In this document: positions 1 to 9,124 of the stretch, piece by piece | How the letters are laid out: each line of letters begins with the position of its first letter | How positions within the stretch are numbered: the first letter of the stretch is position 1 | Source of the DNA: Oscillospiraceae bacterium | Lineage (GTDB): Bacteria > Bacillota > Clostridia > Oscillospirales > Acutalibacteraceae | Length of the DNA stretch: 64,000 nucleotides | Reading direction: 5' to 3' | Assembly: GCA_910574995.1 (NCBI GenBank) | Contig: CAJTCS010000012.1 | Span: 1 to 64,000 of the forward strand | Notes under the pieces: model-generated | The model's database searches: none | The model's input: the letters and a program-made list of their open reading frames with translations, nothing else | What the model was told of the DNA's origin: nothing | Program-made: the position numbers and the translations under genes

Positions 1-1313
1 GACAAAGTAATGGTAGCAATCTCGTTCTTATCGCCGCTAACGTCAGCCTCTTCCGTCAAAACGTCAGAGGCTTTCAGGGAAACGGCATTGACATGGCCAT
101 TAAACGTCAGCTTGACAACGTCAGTAGCAGCCAGTCCAGTGGCGCCCTTGGGCAGGGTAACGGTCAGGTCGCCGTTTTCAGCCACCACGCCCTGCTCGGT
201 AATGCCGCCATTTTTAACAGTAAAGTCCTTCACCTTGGTGTCAGAGTTGACTGTCTCCGTGACAATCAGCGTATACTGCTTGTCATTGTTTTTGCTCCCA
301 ACCGTATTGTCATGAATTTCCAGCACAATAGGGGCCGTTTTACCAGTGAAGTCCACATCTTTCATGGTAAGCGTATCGCCCTTCTTGGTCCAGTCGGCGG
401 GGTTCACAAAAACGTTAGCGGAAGGCGCGGCGGAGTCTTTAATGGTCGCATCAATTTTGTTGGAAATCAAGGCTGTGCGGAGAACCACGTCCACGTTGGA
501 TGCGTCTTCCACCTCAACCTCATAGGTATTGGCAACACCGGCCTTGGGCGTGGCCTCCACGCCGCCGATGGTCAGGCTGGTCAGGCAGGGGGCCTCGGTG
601 AAGACCACATTGTACTTGGTGCTGTCGCCGTTCTGGGCGAACACAACAATGCTGGTTTTGCCATCAACGGGGGCATCAAAACCAACAGTTGCGGGCACAA
701 AATCTGTGGCGGGAGAAGGAGAAGGATTCACCACAAAGCCATTGCCTGCCAAAGGAGCGGCATTCATCGTCACAGCAATGGTGCCACTAGCAACAGGAAC
801 TTTCCCCCAGGGGATGTCGGCAAAGGTAATGGTTTTGCCTTCCACAGTGCCAGTGATCTTTTTGCCACTCACCTCATAGGTAGCGCCCGTCACAGTGGTG
901 TCGCTGCTGGCGTCGGGGGTTACAACCGTGAAGTTGTAGGTGGCCACAACAGCCTGCTCGCCCTCGGTCTCCTGCACCTGGATGGTGGCGGAGCCAGACT
1001 TGCCGGCAACTGTAACCGTGCCGCTGATCTTCTCGCCATCCGCGTTCAGCAGCACAACGTTCTCCCGGCGGCTCTCCACGGTGATATCCGTAGAAGAAGC
1101 GTCGGTCGTGTTGTAGGGCAGGGTGACGGTCCAGTTCTCGTCGTCGCCCTCGGTGTTTCTAGTCAGCTCGCCTGCGCTAACGCTGATGGTCTCGGTGTTT
1201 GTACCGATGACCGCAGAGTTGTCGGCAGCAGCGCTGAGCGGAATCATTGCGGCGACCATCAGGATGGCCAGGAGAGCCGCAAGTGATTTCTTCAGAAACT
1301 TGCTTTTGTTCAT
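1..1313 (-). CDS. Secreted surface protein with cadherin-like beta-sandwich modules (C-terminus outside window)
   Basis: The reverse strand is open from an ATG at 1313 through the window edge, giving 437 residues with no stop. A ribosome-binding-like AGAGGG precedes the ATG. The first 30 or so residues form a classical signal peptide: a Lys-rich N-terminus (MNKSKFLKKS), a hydrophobic core and an A-A-A-D cleavage region. The rest is Thr/Val/Asp-rich and low in Cys, in beta-sandwich style, with segments ending in patterns such as KYNVVFTEAP and KQYTLIVTE that resemble cadherin-like beta-sandwich (PF12733-type) and Ig-like modules of Clostridia surface proteins. Such proteins usually end in SLH or wall-binding domains, which would lie outside the window. 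The location is inferred to be cell surface and the function is unknown. The long ORF on the opposite strand is a shadow of this gene. Confidence 0.8.
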   Translation of the reverse strand, partial: MNKSKFLKKSLAALLAILMVAAMIPLSAAADNSAVIGTNTETISVSAGELTRNTEGDDENWTVTLPYNTTDASSTDITVESRRENVVLLNADGEKISGTVTVAGKSGSATIQVQETEGEQAVVATYNFTVVTPDASSDTTVTGATYEVSGKKITGTVEGKTITFADIPWGKVPVASGTIAVTMNAAPLAGNGFVVNPSPSPATDFVPATVGFDAPVDGKTSIVVFAQNGDSTKYNVVFTEAPCLTSLTIGGVEATPKAGVANTYEVEVEDASNVDVVLRTALISNKIDATIKDSAAPSANVFVNPADWTKKGDTLTMKDVDFTGKTAPIVLEIHDNTVGSKNNDKQYTLIVTETVNSDTKVKDFTVKNGGITEQGVVAENGDLTVTLPKGATGLAATDVVKLTFNGHVNAVSLKASDVLTEEADVSGDKNEIATITL

Positions 1314-1620
1314 AATTTCAACCCTCTTAAAATTTTAGATTCTCGTCCCTTTGGCTGGCCGCGCGGCGTCCCGGGCGCGCTTCGGGCGCTTGCCGCGCCC
1401 CTTGCCGCCTTTCCCCGTTTTCCGCGCATTCCGCCCCGGACGAGTGGAAGTTATCTATAAACTTACACTTGCACGGAAGCGGGCTGAAAAGGCCCTGTAA
1501 AGGGGGAGGAAAGGAGAAGAAGGTTTGGGGATAAGAATGTGGGGAAAAACGCCTTACAGGCCCTTGTAGGCTGCAAAACGGGGATGGGAAGTATATAGGC
1601 AAAAGTACATACGCAAAAAA
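1314..1620 (-). promoter_or_regulatory. Leader/upstream region of the surface-protein gene
   Basis: About 300 bases without a gene upstream of the minus-strand surface-protein gene. The part next to the start codon (about 1345-1440) is very GC-rich and partly self-complementary; the distal part is purine-rich on the plus strand. I see no ORF with a ribosome binding site and recognise no known riboswitch. A long structured 5' leader is possible but unproven. Confidence 0.3.
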
Positions 1621-1650
1621 GGAACGGCAAGGCCGCAGCCTTGCCGTTCC
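1621..1650 (-). terminator. Rho-independent terminator
   Basis: A perfect 13-bp stem (1621-1633 with 1638-1650) with a CGCA loop is followed, on the minus strand, by TTTTTTGC. It would end minus-strand transcription coming from the DUF308 gene and the reductase remnant. Confidence 0.9.
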
Positions 1651-1678
1651 AGGTACTGTTGATTTTGCCTATACCGCC

Positions 1679-1759
1679 TTATTCAAACTGGGCGGCGGCC
1701 TTTTTCAAGGTCTCGATGATGGCGATGTGCTGGGGGCAGTGGCTTTCGCAGCTGCCGTC
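1679..1759 (-). pseudogene. C-terminal remnant of an aldo/keto reductase-type Fe-S protein
   Basis: Directly after the DUF308 stop codon the minus strand encodes 26 in-frame residues ending in TAA. They include CESHCPQHIAIIETLKK, which resembles the C-terminal ferredoxin-like tail (CxxC..CPQ..I) of clostridial aldo/keto reductases. There is no start codon or upstream domain, so this looks like the stump of a gene whose 5' part was replaced by the DUF308 gene. The terminator at 1621-1650 probably belonged to it. The identification rests on a short motif only. Confidence 0.5.
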
Positions 1760-1760
1760 C

Positions 1761-2297
1761 TTACTGTTTCGGACTGGAAGCCCTGTCAGCTGCAATGGTG
1801 TTCGCCAAGGTGGATACGCCGTCCAAAACAAAGCCCACGCCGATGAACATCACCAGGTGGCTGACCAGCGAAAAGGGCTGCAGGATCATCACTATACCAA
1901 AGCCCCCCAACAGCAGTGCGGCCAGCAAAGATACCCACCATCTGGTAAAGCCCAGGGCTTTCAAATCCAAAGCTTGCTTAATGTCCGCGATACTGTCCAC
2001 CAGGATGTACACGCCCAAAGCCATGGGGATCAAAGAGACAAGGAACTGTGGGCACACCAACAGGAAGACGCCCACTACGCCCAAAGCCACCCCGGCGAAC
2101 AGCTGGAACCGCTGGGATTGGGCGCTGCCGCCCCGCATATACGAAACGATACGCACAACGCCATAACCCAAGGTGACCAGGCCGATAAGCCCGCAGCCCA
2201 GCTTCAGCGCCTTGTCGGGGAAAAGCATCAGTACCACCCCCAGCGCCACGTATAAAATGGCTGTTGTCAATAGGCTGTTTCGGATACCTTTTACCAT
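1761..2297 (-). CDS. DUF308/HdeD-family membrane protein
   Basis: A 178-residue protein starting at ATG 2297, chosen because AAGGAGGG lies 6 bases upstream; an ORF extension to 2435 has no such site. It has about six hydrophobic segments in pairs, beginning SLLTTAILYVALGVVLMLF, with short charged turns (for example DSIADIKQA) typical of DUF308/HdeD-like proteins. In E. coli HdeD is linked to acid resistance, but the role of the Firmicutes homologues is not known. The C-terminus is hydrophilic and ends SSPKQ. It lies between a promoter region for the plus-strand moxR operon and a gene remnant whose sequence starts one base after its stop. Confidence 0.8.
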   Translation of the reverse strand: MVKGIRNSLLTTAILYVALGVVLMLFPDKALKLGCGLIGLVTLGYGVVRIVSYMRGGSAQSQRFQLFAGVALGVVGVFLLVCPQFLVSLIPMALGVYILVDSIADIKQALDLKALGFTRWWVSLLAALLLGGFGIVMILQPFSLVSHLVMFIGVGFVLDGVSTLANTIAADRASSPKQ

Positions 2298-2489
2298 AGA
2301 GAACCCTCCTTTATCCCCATTATACCCCATAGATGGGGGAAATACAAGAAGTAAGACGGGCAAAGGCCATGTATGGAAGGGCAAACCGCGCTGTATCCCC
2401 GCAGGCCTGCGGTAAGGCCCGGGCGGCCTGCCCAAACAGATAATGCCCGGGAAAGGTATGGATGGCAGCGGCCGGCCTGAAAAAGATGC

Positions 2490-2518
2490 TTGCCTGTAGA
2501 AGGGAAAAATGGTATAAT
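2490..2518 (+). promoter_or_regulatory. Sigma-A-type promoter of the moxR operon
   Basis: TTGCCT at 2490-2495 and TATAAT at 2513-2518 are separated by 17 bases. Transcription would start near 2525, about 100 bases before the moxR start codon. Confidence 0.7.
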
Positions 2519-2622
2519 AATTTAGAAATTATGAAAAGGCTAGATGTTTACGGGAAGCGGCGGGCGCAGGGCCTGAGGGACGCCACAGCCATTGCGTAAT
2601 ACGCGGAAAGGGAGATACAGAC

Positions 2623-3561
2623 ATGATACAGCAGCAGGCGCTGTCTATTATAAATGAAGTACGTAAGGCTATTGTGGGGAAGGACACCGTGGTGTGCAAG
2701 GTGCTTATGGCTATGCTGGCCAAAGGGCATATCCTGCTGGAGGACAACCCAGGCGTAGGGAAAACCACCCTGGCGTTGGCTTTTTCCAAGGCCATGGGCC
2801 TTTCATACGCCCGGGTACAGTTTACCCCAGAGGTGATGCCCACAGATGTGGTGGGATACTCGGCCTATAACGCCCAGACCGGCGCTTTGGAATATCGCCC
2901 CGGCGCCGTTATGTGCCACCTTTTCCTGGCGGACGAGATCAATCGTACCAGCGCCAAAACACAAAGCGCCCTGTTGGAAGCCATGGAAGAGGGGCAGGTG
3001 ACCGTAGACGGTACGACCCGCCGCCTGCCTCAGCCTTATATGGTCATTGCCACCCAGAACCCCCTAGGTTCGGCGGGCACCCAGCCCCTGCCAGAGTCAC
3101 AATTAGACCGCTTTATGCTCCGGCTGTCCATTGGGTACCCGGCCCCAGACCAGGAGGTCCAGATTTTGAAACAGACCGAAGGGGCCCGCCCTGTAGATCT
3201 GCTGCAGCAGGCGGCCGCCTTGGAGGATGTAGTCCAGATGCAGCAAGAGGCTGCCCAGGTGCACATGGCCGACGATTTATACCGCTATATACAGCGGCTG
3301 TGCGCCGCCACCCGTACGCACCCCTTGGTTAGGCTGGGGGCAAGCCCCCGGGCGGGAGGGGCCTTGGTGCGGGTATGCAGGGCCAGCGCCTGGATGGCTG
3401 GACGGGATTATGTTATCCCGGCGGACGTGCACCTGCTGTTTTTCAACGCCTTGGAGCACCGCTTGGTGTTGGACCCCCAGGCGCGTTTAGGGGACCGCGA
3501 CGTACACGGCGTTCTGGAGGAGGTGCTGCAGGAGGTGGCCGCCCCCAAACTTATCCACTGA
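2623..3561 (+). CDS. MoxR-family AAA+ ATPase
   Basis: A 312-residue MoxR ATPase. Walker A is LEDNPGVGKTTLA (Lys48) and Walker B is LFLADEINR near residue 110. Sensor and arginine-finger regions follow (IATQNPLGSAGTQPLPESQLDRF, shown here only as landmarks around residue 145-165), then the helical lid. MoxR proteins act as chaperone-like ATPases that mature or insert cofactors into partner proteins, usually with a DUF58/VWA protein encoded next door, as here: the DUF58 gene starts 21 bases downstream. The ATG at 2623 follows a purine-rich ribosome binding site (AAAGGGAG). The length is normal for the family. Substrate unknown. Confidence 0.93.
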   Translation: MIQQQALSIINEVRKAIVGKDTVVCKVLMAMLAKGHILLEDNPGVGKTTLALAFSKAMGLSYARVQFTPEVMPTDVVGYSAYNAQTGALEYRPGAVMCHLFLADEINRTSAKTQSALLEAMEEGQVTVDGTTRRLPQPYMVIATQNPLGSAGTQPLPESQLDRFMLRLSIGYPAPDQEVQILKQTEGARPVDLLQQAAALEDVVQMQQEAAQVHMADDLYRYIQRLCAATRTHPLVRLGASPRAGGALVRVCRASAWMAGRDYVIPADVHLLFFNALEHRLVLDPQARLGDRDVHGVLEEVLQEVAAPKLIH

Positions 3562-3582
3562 CATACGGGAAGGAGGGAGGAC

Positions 3583-4734
3583 ATGCTGCGCAGCCGCCTG
3601 TGCTACCTGTCGCTTTTGTTGGGCACCGGGTCGTTTTACGTGTGTTTCAACGGCTATATCTCGTACTATGTATTCCTGCTTTCCCTGGCGCTCCCTTTTG
3701 TTTCTTTGCTGCTTTCCCTGCCCGGGATGGCCACCTTGCGGGTCCGCTTGCTGCTGCAGGGGGAAGAGGGCGTTTTGGCCCGCACCCGGAAAGGGGCAAG
3801 CCTGCCCCTTTCCATCGAGGCCAGCACGCCTTGGCCCCTGCCCAGCGGGCAGGTCCGGCTGCGGCTGACTGTGGAAAATACCCTGACGGGGACCCGGACA
3901 CAAGAGCGCCTGGTGCTTGCCCTGGGGGGGCAGCCCTTGGTGCTGGAGCATGCCCTTACCTCCCCGGCCTGTGGGCTGGTTACCTGCACGGTCAGCCGGG
4001 TGTGGGCCAGCGACCTGCTGGGGCTTTTCTCCCTGCCCGTGCCCATGAAGGGGCGGGGCCGCAGCGCGGCTTTCTTCTACCCCAGGGCCTGTACCCCGGC
4101 CCTTTCCCTGCGGCCCCAGCAAAACCCGGACAGCGAGGGGGAGCGGTATTCCCTTACAAAGCCCGGGGACGACCTTTCCGAGCTGTTCGGCCTGCGGGAC
4201 TACCGCCAGGGGGATAAGCTGTCCCGCATACACTGGAAGCTTTCCCAGAAAACAGGCCGCACTTTGGTCAAGGAGCCCAGCCTGCCCTTGGCGGACAGCC
4301 TGCTGTTTTTGTTGGACCTGAACGGCCAGGGGGAGGAAGCGGACGCCCTGCTGGACGTCTTTGCCACCTTGTCTGGTTTCCTGATCCAGCAAGAGGCTGC
4401 CCACCGGGTAGGGTACCAAAAGGATGGGCTTCTGGTTTTTATCGAGTTGGCGGGCCCAGAGGATGCCCGGCCGGCCCTGGAGGCCGTGCTGGCCGCCGGG
4501 GGCCGGGCCGCCCTGCCCCCGCTGCGGGAGGAGGATTTGCCCCGGGGCGTTTCCCATGTCCTGTATTTGTGCTGTACCCCTGACCCGGACCTGGCGCGCC
4601 TGGCACGCCGCCGGTACCCATCGGCCAGGTTTACAGGCCTTTGTACCGGGGAGGCCGGGGCCCAGGGCTTGCCGGGTTTTTATGCGGCCGCCCCGGGGCA
4701 GATGGCAGAGGCCCTTAACGGCATGGAATTGTAA
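3583..4734 (+). CDS. DUF58 domain protein, MoxR partner
   Basis: A 383-residue protein. Two hydrophobic segments lie at the N-terminus (about residues 5-45), followed by a beta-rich extracytoplasmic or linker region. The DUF58 signature is near residue 205 (LRDYRQGDKLSRIHWK), and a VWA-like C-terminal part follows. GGAAGGAGGGAGG directly precedes the ATG. The gene follows moxR in the usual MoxR-DUF58 arrangement, so the pair probably forms a membrane-associated complex. In related operons the transglutaminase-like partner often follows, but here a P-type ATPase does. No specific substrate can be inferred. Confidence 0.9.
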   Translation: MLRSRLCYLSLLLGTGSFYVCFNGYISYYVFLLSLALPFVSLLLSLPGMATLRVRLLLQGEEGVLARTRKGASLPLSIEASTPWPLPSGQVRLRLTVENTLTGTRTQERLVLALGGQPLVLEHALTSPACGLVTCTVSRVWASDLLGLFSLPVPMKGRGRSAAFFYPRACTPALSLRPQQNPDSEGERYSLTKPGDDLSELFGLRDYRQGDKLSRIHWKLSQKTGRTLVKEPSLPLADSLLFLLDLNGQGEEADALLDVFATLSGFLIQQEAAHRVGYQKDGLLVFIELAGPEDARPALEAVLAAGGRAALPPLREEDLPRGVSHVLYLCCTPDPDLARLARRRYPSARFTGLCTGEAGAQGLPGFYAAAPGQMAEALNGMEL

Positions 4735-4772
4735 CGGAAAGACGGCAAAGGCCATAGGAAGGAGAGACGGCA

Positions 4773-7166
4773 GTGGCGGAACAGACAAGGCGGCGGTACC
4801 ATCCCAACCCGGAACAGGGGTTGACAGCCCAACAGGTGGCAGAGCGGGTGCGCCAGGGCCTGCACAATGGGGATTCCGGCATAAAAAGCAAGACAGAAGG
4901 GCAGATCATCCGGGAGAATGTGTTTACGTTCTTTAACCTGCTGAACTTCGCCCTGGCGGCGGCGGTCATTTTGGTGGGCTCCCCCCGCAGCGCCCTGTTT
5001 ATGGGGGTCATCCTGTCCAATATCGTCATCGGTTCCTTCCAGGGCATCCGGGCCAAACATACCATAGACAAGTTGTCCCTCATCTCCTCCCCCAAGGCCA
5101 ATGTGATACGGGAAGGCCGCGGGCAGGCCGTCCCGGTAGAAGAGGTTGTGCTGGACGACGTGCTGGCGCTTACCGCCGGGAACCAGATATGTGCCGACGG
5201 GCAGGTGGTCCAGGGGGAGTGTGAAGTGAACGAGTCCCTTATCACGGGGGAATCGGACCCTGTCTTAAAACAGGTAGGGGACAGGCTGCTCTCCGGCAGT
5301 TTTGTGGTCAGCGGCCAATGCCACGCCCAGGTAGAGCACGTGGGCGCGGAAAACTATGCCAACAAAATTGCCGGGGACGCCAAATACATCAAGAAGCGCA
5401 ACTCAGAGATCATGGATTCCATCGACGTCATCGTCAAGATCATTGGCTTCGCCATTTTGCCCATCGGGGCGCTGCTGTTCTGGAAGCAATACTTTGTGCT
5501 GGGGGATACCTTCCAGGGCTCGGTGGTCAGTACCTGCGCCGCCATGGTGGGCATGATCCCCGAAGGGCTGGTGCTGCTGATCAGCCTGGCCTTTGCGGTC
5601 AGTGTCATCAAGCTCTCCCGGCATAAGACGCTGGTACAGGACATGTACTGCATCGAGACCTTGGCCCGGGTGGATACCCTGTGCCTAGACAAGACCGGCA
5701 CCATTACCGAGGGCACCATGCAGGTGGATGGCTTCGTCCCCTTTGAAAGCCACACAGAGGAGGAAATGACGGAAGCCCTGACGGCCCTGGTAAACAATCT
5801 GCAGGACGACAACCCCACCTTCATGGCCCTGCGGGACCATCTGCCTGGGGAAAGCCTGTGGCGGGCTTCGGAAGCGGTGCCCTTTTCCTCTGCCCGGAAG
5901 TGGTCGGGGGCCTTTTTCCCCGGCCGGGGCGCCTATGTGATGGGGGCGGGGGAATTCATTTTGGGGGGGGCTTTTTCCGCCATCCGGGACCAGGTGGAAA
6001 GCTATTCCCAGCAAGGGCAGCGGGTGCTGCTGCTGGCCCGCACAGAAGAGGCCTTTGCAGAGAAAGCGTTAACCGGAAAGCCCCAATGCCTGGGGCTGGT
6101 GCTGATCAGCGACAAAATACGCCGGGAAGCCCCCCGCACCTTGCGGTATTTTGCAGACCAGGGCGTGGACCTAAAGGTCATTTCCGGCGACAACGCGGTG
6201 ACAGTGGCCAACATCGCCCGGAAAGCCGGGCTGGAAAACGCCGGCCGCTATGTAGACGCCACTACGCTGGAGACCGAGGAGGACATCCGCCGGGCTGTGC
6301 ACGAATACGCGGTGTTTGGGCGGGTGACGCCCCAGCAGAAGCTGGCTTTTGTGAAGGCCCTGCGGGAGGACGGCCATACCGTGGCGATGACCGGCGACGG
6401 CGTCAACGACGTGCTGGCCCTGAAAGAGGCGGACTGCTCTATCGCCATGGCCTCGGGCAGCGACGCCGCCCGCACCGTCTCGAACCTGGTGCTGCTGGAT
6501 TCCAATTTCGCCTCTATGCCCCTGGTGGTACAAGAGGGCCGCCGGTCTATCAACAATTTGCAGCGTTCCAGTTCCCTCTTTTTGCAGAAGACGATCTTTT
6601 CGGCGCTCATTGGCGTGCTGTTTATCTTCATAAATTATACCTATCCCTTTGAGCCCATCCAGCAGACGCTGATAAGCTCTTTAACCATCGGCGTGCCCTC
6701 TTTCATCCTGGCGCTGGAACCCAATAAGGACCGCCTGCGGGGCAGGTTCATCTTCAACGTTATCAAGATGTGTATCCCCGCCGCCCTGACCATGACAGCC
6801 AACATTGTGGTGCTGTGCACCCTTAGCGGGCCCCTGGGCCTTGCCCCAGAGGAAATGTCCACCTTGGCGGTTATCCTCACTTCCCTCACGGGATTCATCA
6901 TGCTTTTCAAGGTGTGCACGCCTTTTAACTCCCTGCGGGGTTTCCTTTTCGGCGGGCTGCTTACCGTATTTTTGACGGCGCTGCTCTTCCTCCAGGATTT
7001 CTTCTCCCTGGTGCCCCTTACGTTGCCCATGCTGGTGGCATTACAGCCCATGCTGCTGTTTGCTATTGTGCTGATGCTGGCGCTGCTCCACTTCATCGAC
7101 CATGTCATTGCCAACTCCCAAAGCCCCATGTACCCCTTCAAAAAGCGGCGGCGCGCCCGGCGGTAG
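4773..7166 (+). CDS. Cation-translocating P-type ATPase (CtpE-like)
   Basis: A 797-residue P-type ATPase starting at GTG 4773 behind AAGGAGAG. The actuator TGE motif is in ESLITGESDP, the phosphorylation motif is LDKTGTITEG (Asp near residue 308), and the hinge is MTGDGVNDVLALKEAD. About eight to ten hydrophobic segments are present. The order (two N-terminal helices, actuator domain, two helices with the PEGL motif in GMIPEGLVLLISLAFA, phosphorylation/nucleotide domains, six C-terminal helices) fits the CtpE-like branch, which transports calcium in mycobacteria. The ion here is inferred, not shown. There is no N-terminal metal-binding domain, which argues against a copper or zinc pump. It is 38 bases after the DUF58 gene, probably co-transcribed with it. 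Confidence 0.9.
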   Translation: MAEQTRRRYHPNPEQGLTAQQVAERVRQGLHNGDSGIKSKTEGQIIRENVFTFFNLLNFALAAAVILVGSPRSALFMGVILSNIVIGSFQGIRAKHTIDKLSLISSPKANVIREGRGQAVPVEEVVLDDVLALTAGNQICADGQVVQGECEVNESLITGESDPVLKQVGDRLLSGSFVVSGQCHAQVEHVGAENYANKIAGDAKYIKKRNSEIMDSIDVIVKIIGFAILPIGALLFWKQYFVLGDTFQGSVVSTCAAMVGMIPEGLVLLISLAFAVSVIKLSRHKTLVQDMYCIETLARVDTLCLDKTGTITEGTMQVDGFVPFESHTEEEMTEALTALVNNLQDDNPTFMALRDHLPGESLWRASEAVPFSSARKWSGAFFPGRGAYVMGAGEFILGGAFSAIRDQVESYSQQGQRVLLLARTEEAFAEKALTGKPQCLGLVLISDKIRREAPRTLRYFADQGVDLKVISGDNAVTVANIARKAGLENAGRYVDATTLETEEDIRRAVHEYAVFGRVTPQQKLAFVKALREDGHTVAMTGDGVNDVLALKEADCSIAMASGSDAARTVSNLVLLDSNFASMPLVVQEGRRSINNLQRSSSLFLQKTIFSALIGVLFIFINYTYPFEPIQQTLISSLTIGVPSFILALEPNKDRLRGRFIFNVIKMCIPAALTMTANIVVLCTLSGPLGLAPEEMSTLAVILTSLTGFIMLFKVCTPFNSLRGFLFGGLLTVFLTALLFLQDFFSLVPLTLPMLVALQPMLLFAIVLMLALLHFIDHVIANSQSPMYPFKKRRRARR

Positions 7167-7182
7167 CGATATATGAAAAAAG

Positions 7183-7224
7183 CAGGGCCTTCTGGAAGAT
7201 AAACCTCCAGAAGGCCTGTTTTTT
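7183..7224. terminator. Bidirectional terminator
   Basis: GCCTTCTGG pairs with CCAGAAGGC around a short loop. Six T follow on the plus strand, and a T-rich stretch also follows on the minus strand (GCTTTTTTC). It lies between the converging P-type ATPase and AraC genes. Confidence 0.85.
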
Positions 7225-7299
7225 GCCCCTATCCAAAGTATGTTGCGCATACATGGGAAATATCATTTGCCTGGCCACAGGCAGGCCGGTCCAAAAAGG

Positions 7300-8178
7300 T
7301 CAGGACTGCTGCATGCTGCGGAAAGCCCGGGGTGTGCGGCCGTGCTCTTTAAGGAAAGACTCGGAAAAATAGCTGGGGCTGTTGAAGCCGCAGGCATAAG
7401 CGATCTCCGTGATAGGCTGGCCGGTGCTGCGTAAAAGGCGTGCGGCAGCCTGCAAGCGGTACGCCATCAGGAATTCCCCCGGCGTTTTGTGCAGGTATTT
7501 TTTAAAGATTTGGCAGCACTTGCTTTTGCACACGCCCCCGGCCTGGGCCACTTCCCCCAGGGTGAGTTTTTGGGGGTAATTCTGGTAGATGAACTCTGCC
7601 ATCCGTTTTTGCACAGGCAGGTCGGGGTCGGGCTGCGCCGGCACAGACCCAACGCCGTCTTGTTGGACAGCCTCGAAGAATAGGGCTCACATTTGGTTCA
7701 GCCGCCCCAGCACCCGCAGCTCGAAGCCAGGGGCCTTTTCCCCATGCAGCTGGGCGGCCCTGTCCAGGCATTGGCAGATAGGCGCGTCCCCCGGCAAGAG
7801 TAGGTATGGGGTGTGGGAGGCGTTCACCACGGGGTCTATATATTTGTACCGTATGGCCAGGCTGTTGTTCAGGATATCTGGGCGGAACACCACGCACAGA
7901 TACCGGCAGTCATCCTCGCCGCAGGCGTGGGAATGGTGCAGCTGGCGGGAATTGACCAGCACCGCCTGCCCGGCTTCCAGGATGATCTCCTGTTCGTTCA
8001 CATAGTAAGCCATGCTCCCTTCCAGGGCGTGGATGTATTCGATATCCTCATGCCAGTGGCACAGCATCTCCCGGTTTGGAAAAGAGGAAAGCCACGAATC
8101 CGCCACATAAAAAGGTACCTCGGGGTCGTTGTAATACATGATTTCCGAGTCGTCTTCCCGCAACCGGATTTGCGCCAT
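7300..8178 (-). pseudogene. AraC-family regulator interrupted by an in-frame TGA
   Basis: The reading frame starts at ATG 8178 (AGAGGAGGGG upstream). It encodes an N-terminal cupin-like sensor domain (about 163 residues, with HWHEDIEYIHALEG). After GRLNQM there is a TGA codon at 7687-7689. The same frame continues without another stop as ALFFEAVQQDG and then a complete AraC HTH domain with two helix-turn-helices (LTLGEVAQAGG; ITEIAYACGFNSPSYFSESF) ending at 7300. No base is gained or lost, so the break is one nonsense codon, most simply TGG (Trp) to TGA. If real, only the sensor half is made, unless an internal GTG at 7644 starts a separate HTH product. TGA is used as a normal stop elsewhere in the window. 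Confidence 0.85.
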
Positions 8179-8378
8179 AAAGCCCCTCCTCTCAAAAAAT
8201 ACGATTGTTATAGAAAAGACGCTGTTTCTGGTAGAAATCCCCACCGGTTCAGGCTATCATATAGTCGCGGGCCGGGAAGCGGGCCAAAGCCCTATCGCCG
8301 CGGCCCAGGGCCCTTTGTATGGCCGCGATGTTTTTTTGCTATTGTGTACAAGTTATCCTTTTCATACCACATCCTCGT

Positions 8379-8410
8379 AAAAGCGCAGTGCCATTTGGGG
8401 CTGCGCTTTT
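8379..8410 (-). terminator. Terminator downstream of pyrE
   Basis: A 10-bp inverted repeat (AAAAGCGCAG at 8379-8388 with CTGCGCTTTT at 8401-8410). Read on the minus strand it ends in TTTT just after the pyrE stop codon. Confidence 0.65.
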
Positions 8411-8431
8411 ACCTTTTTAAGGGTTCCAATT

Positions 8432-9094
8432 TCAGAGGATGCAGTATTGGTCCATGTACCCTTCCATGGCTTCCAGCAAGGCGGGGTCGGCGCCATGGGC
8501 CTTCAGGTATTCATGGATGTCCACCACCGTGACAAGGGGATGGACCTTGACGCCGAACTCCTCCTTTACCTCCATGATAGCCGTCTTACCAGGGGTAGAA
8601 CCTACTTCACAGCGGTCTACACTGATGAACACATCGGAAACCGTCAGTTCGCCGCAGGCTTTCAAAATGGACATCGACTCCCGCACGGCGGTACCCGCCG
8701 TGATCACATCCTCAATGATAATGATCCGGTCGCCGTCCTTGGGCTGGTATCCCACCGTAACGCCGCCCTCGCCGTGGTCCTTGGCCTCTTTGCGGTTAAA
8801 AAGGTACGGCTTGTCGATCTGATGGTCCCGGTACAAGGAAACAGCGCAGGCAGACGCCAGCGGGATGCCCTTATAGGCCGGGCCGAACATGGCGTCAAAG
8901 CCGCCGCCAATGGTGTCGGCCACCAGCTGGGCATAATAGCCGCCCAGGCGGGAAAGCTGGGCGCCGGTTTTGTAGAGGCCGGTGTTTACGAAGTATTGGG
9001 TATTGCGCCCGCTTTTGGTGACAAAGCTGCCAAAGCGGAGCACGCCTGCGGACAGCATAAATTCAATAAATTCTTTTTTCTTTTCAGACAGCAT
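8432..9094 (-). CDS. pyrE: Orotate phosphoribosyltransferase
   Basis: A 220-residue enzyme starting at ATG 9094 (AAGGAG 7 bases upstream). It joins orotate and PRPP to give orotidine 5'-monophosphate in pyrimidine synthesis, in the cytoplasm. The PRPP-binding signature is GDRIIIIEDVITAGTAVRE, and the N-terminal SGRNTQYFVNTGLYKTG segment and the FGPAYKGIPLA loop match the family. It is followed by a terminator and preceded, 30 bases away on the same strand, by the signal-peptidase-like gene, so it may share a transcript with it. No other pyr gene is nearby. Confidence 0.93.
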   Translation of the reverse strand: MLSEKKKEFIEFMLSAGVLRFGSFVTKSGRNTQYFVNTGLYKTGAQLSRLGGYYAQLVADTIGGGFDAMFGPAYKGIPLASACAVSLYRDHQIDKPYLFNRKEAKDHGEGGVTVGYQPKDGDRIIIIEDVITAGTAVRESMSILKACGELTVSDVFISVDRCEVGSTPGKTAIMEVKEEFGVKVHPLVTVVDIHEYLKAHGADPALLEAMEGYMDQYCIL

Positions 9095-9124
9095 GGGCTT
9101 TCTCCTTTTCTTCAACAATTGGGT

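Noticed and set aside
93-1286. Long plus-strand ORF at the window start
   Set aside because: It is the shadow of the minus-strand signal-peptide-bearing surface protein, which has a ribosome binding site and normal composition; the plus ORF has neither.
3487-4788. Long minus-strand ORF opposite the DUF58 gene
   Set aside because: A Gln/Gly/Pro-rich translation typical of an antisense shadow in GC-rich DNA; the DUF58 signature lies on the plus strand.
7687-7689. TGA read as Trp or selenocysteine in the AraC gene
   Set aside because: TGA ends many normal genes in the window (for example moxR at 3559-3561) and no SECIS-like hairpin follows; a nonsense mutation is simpler.
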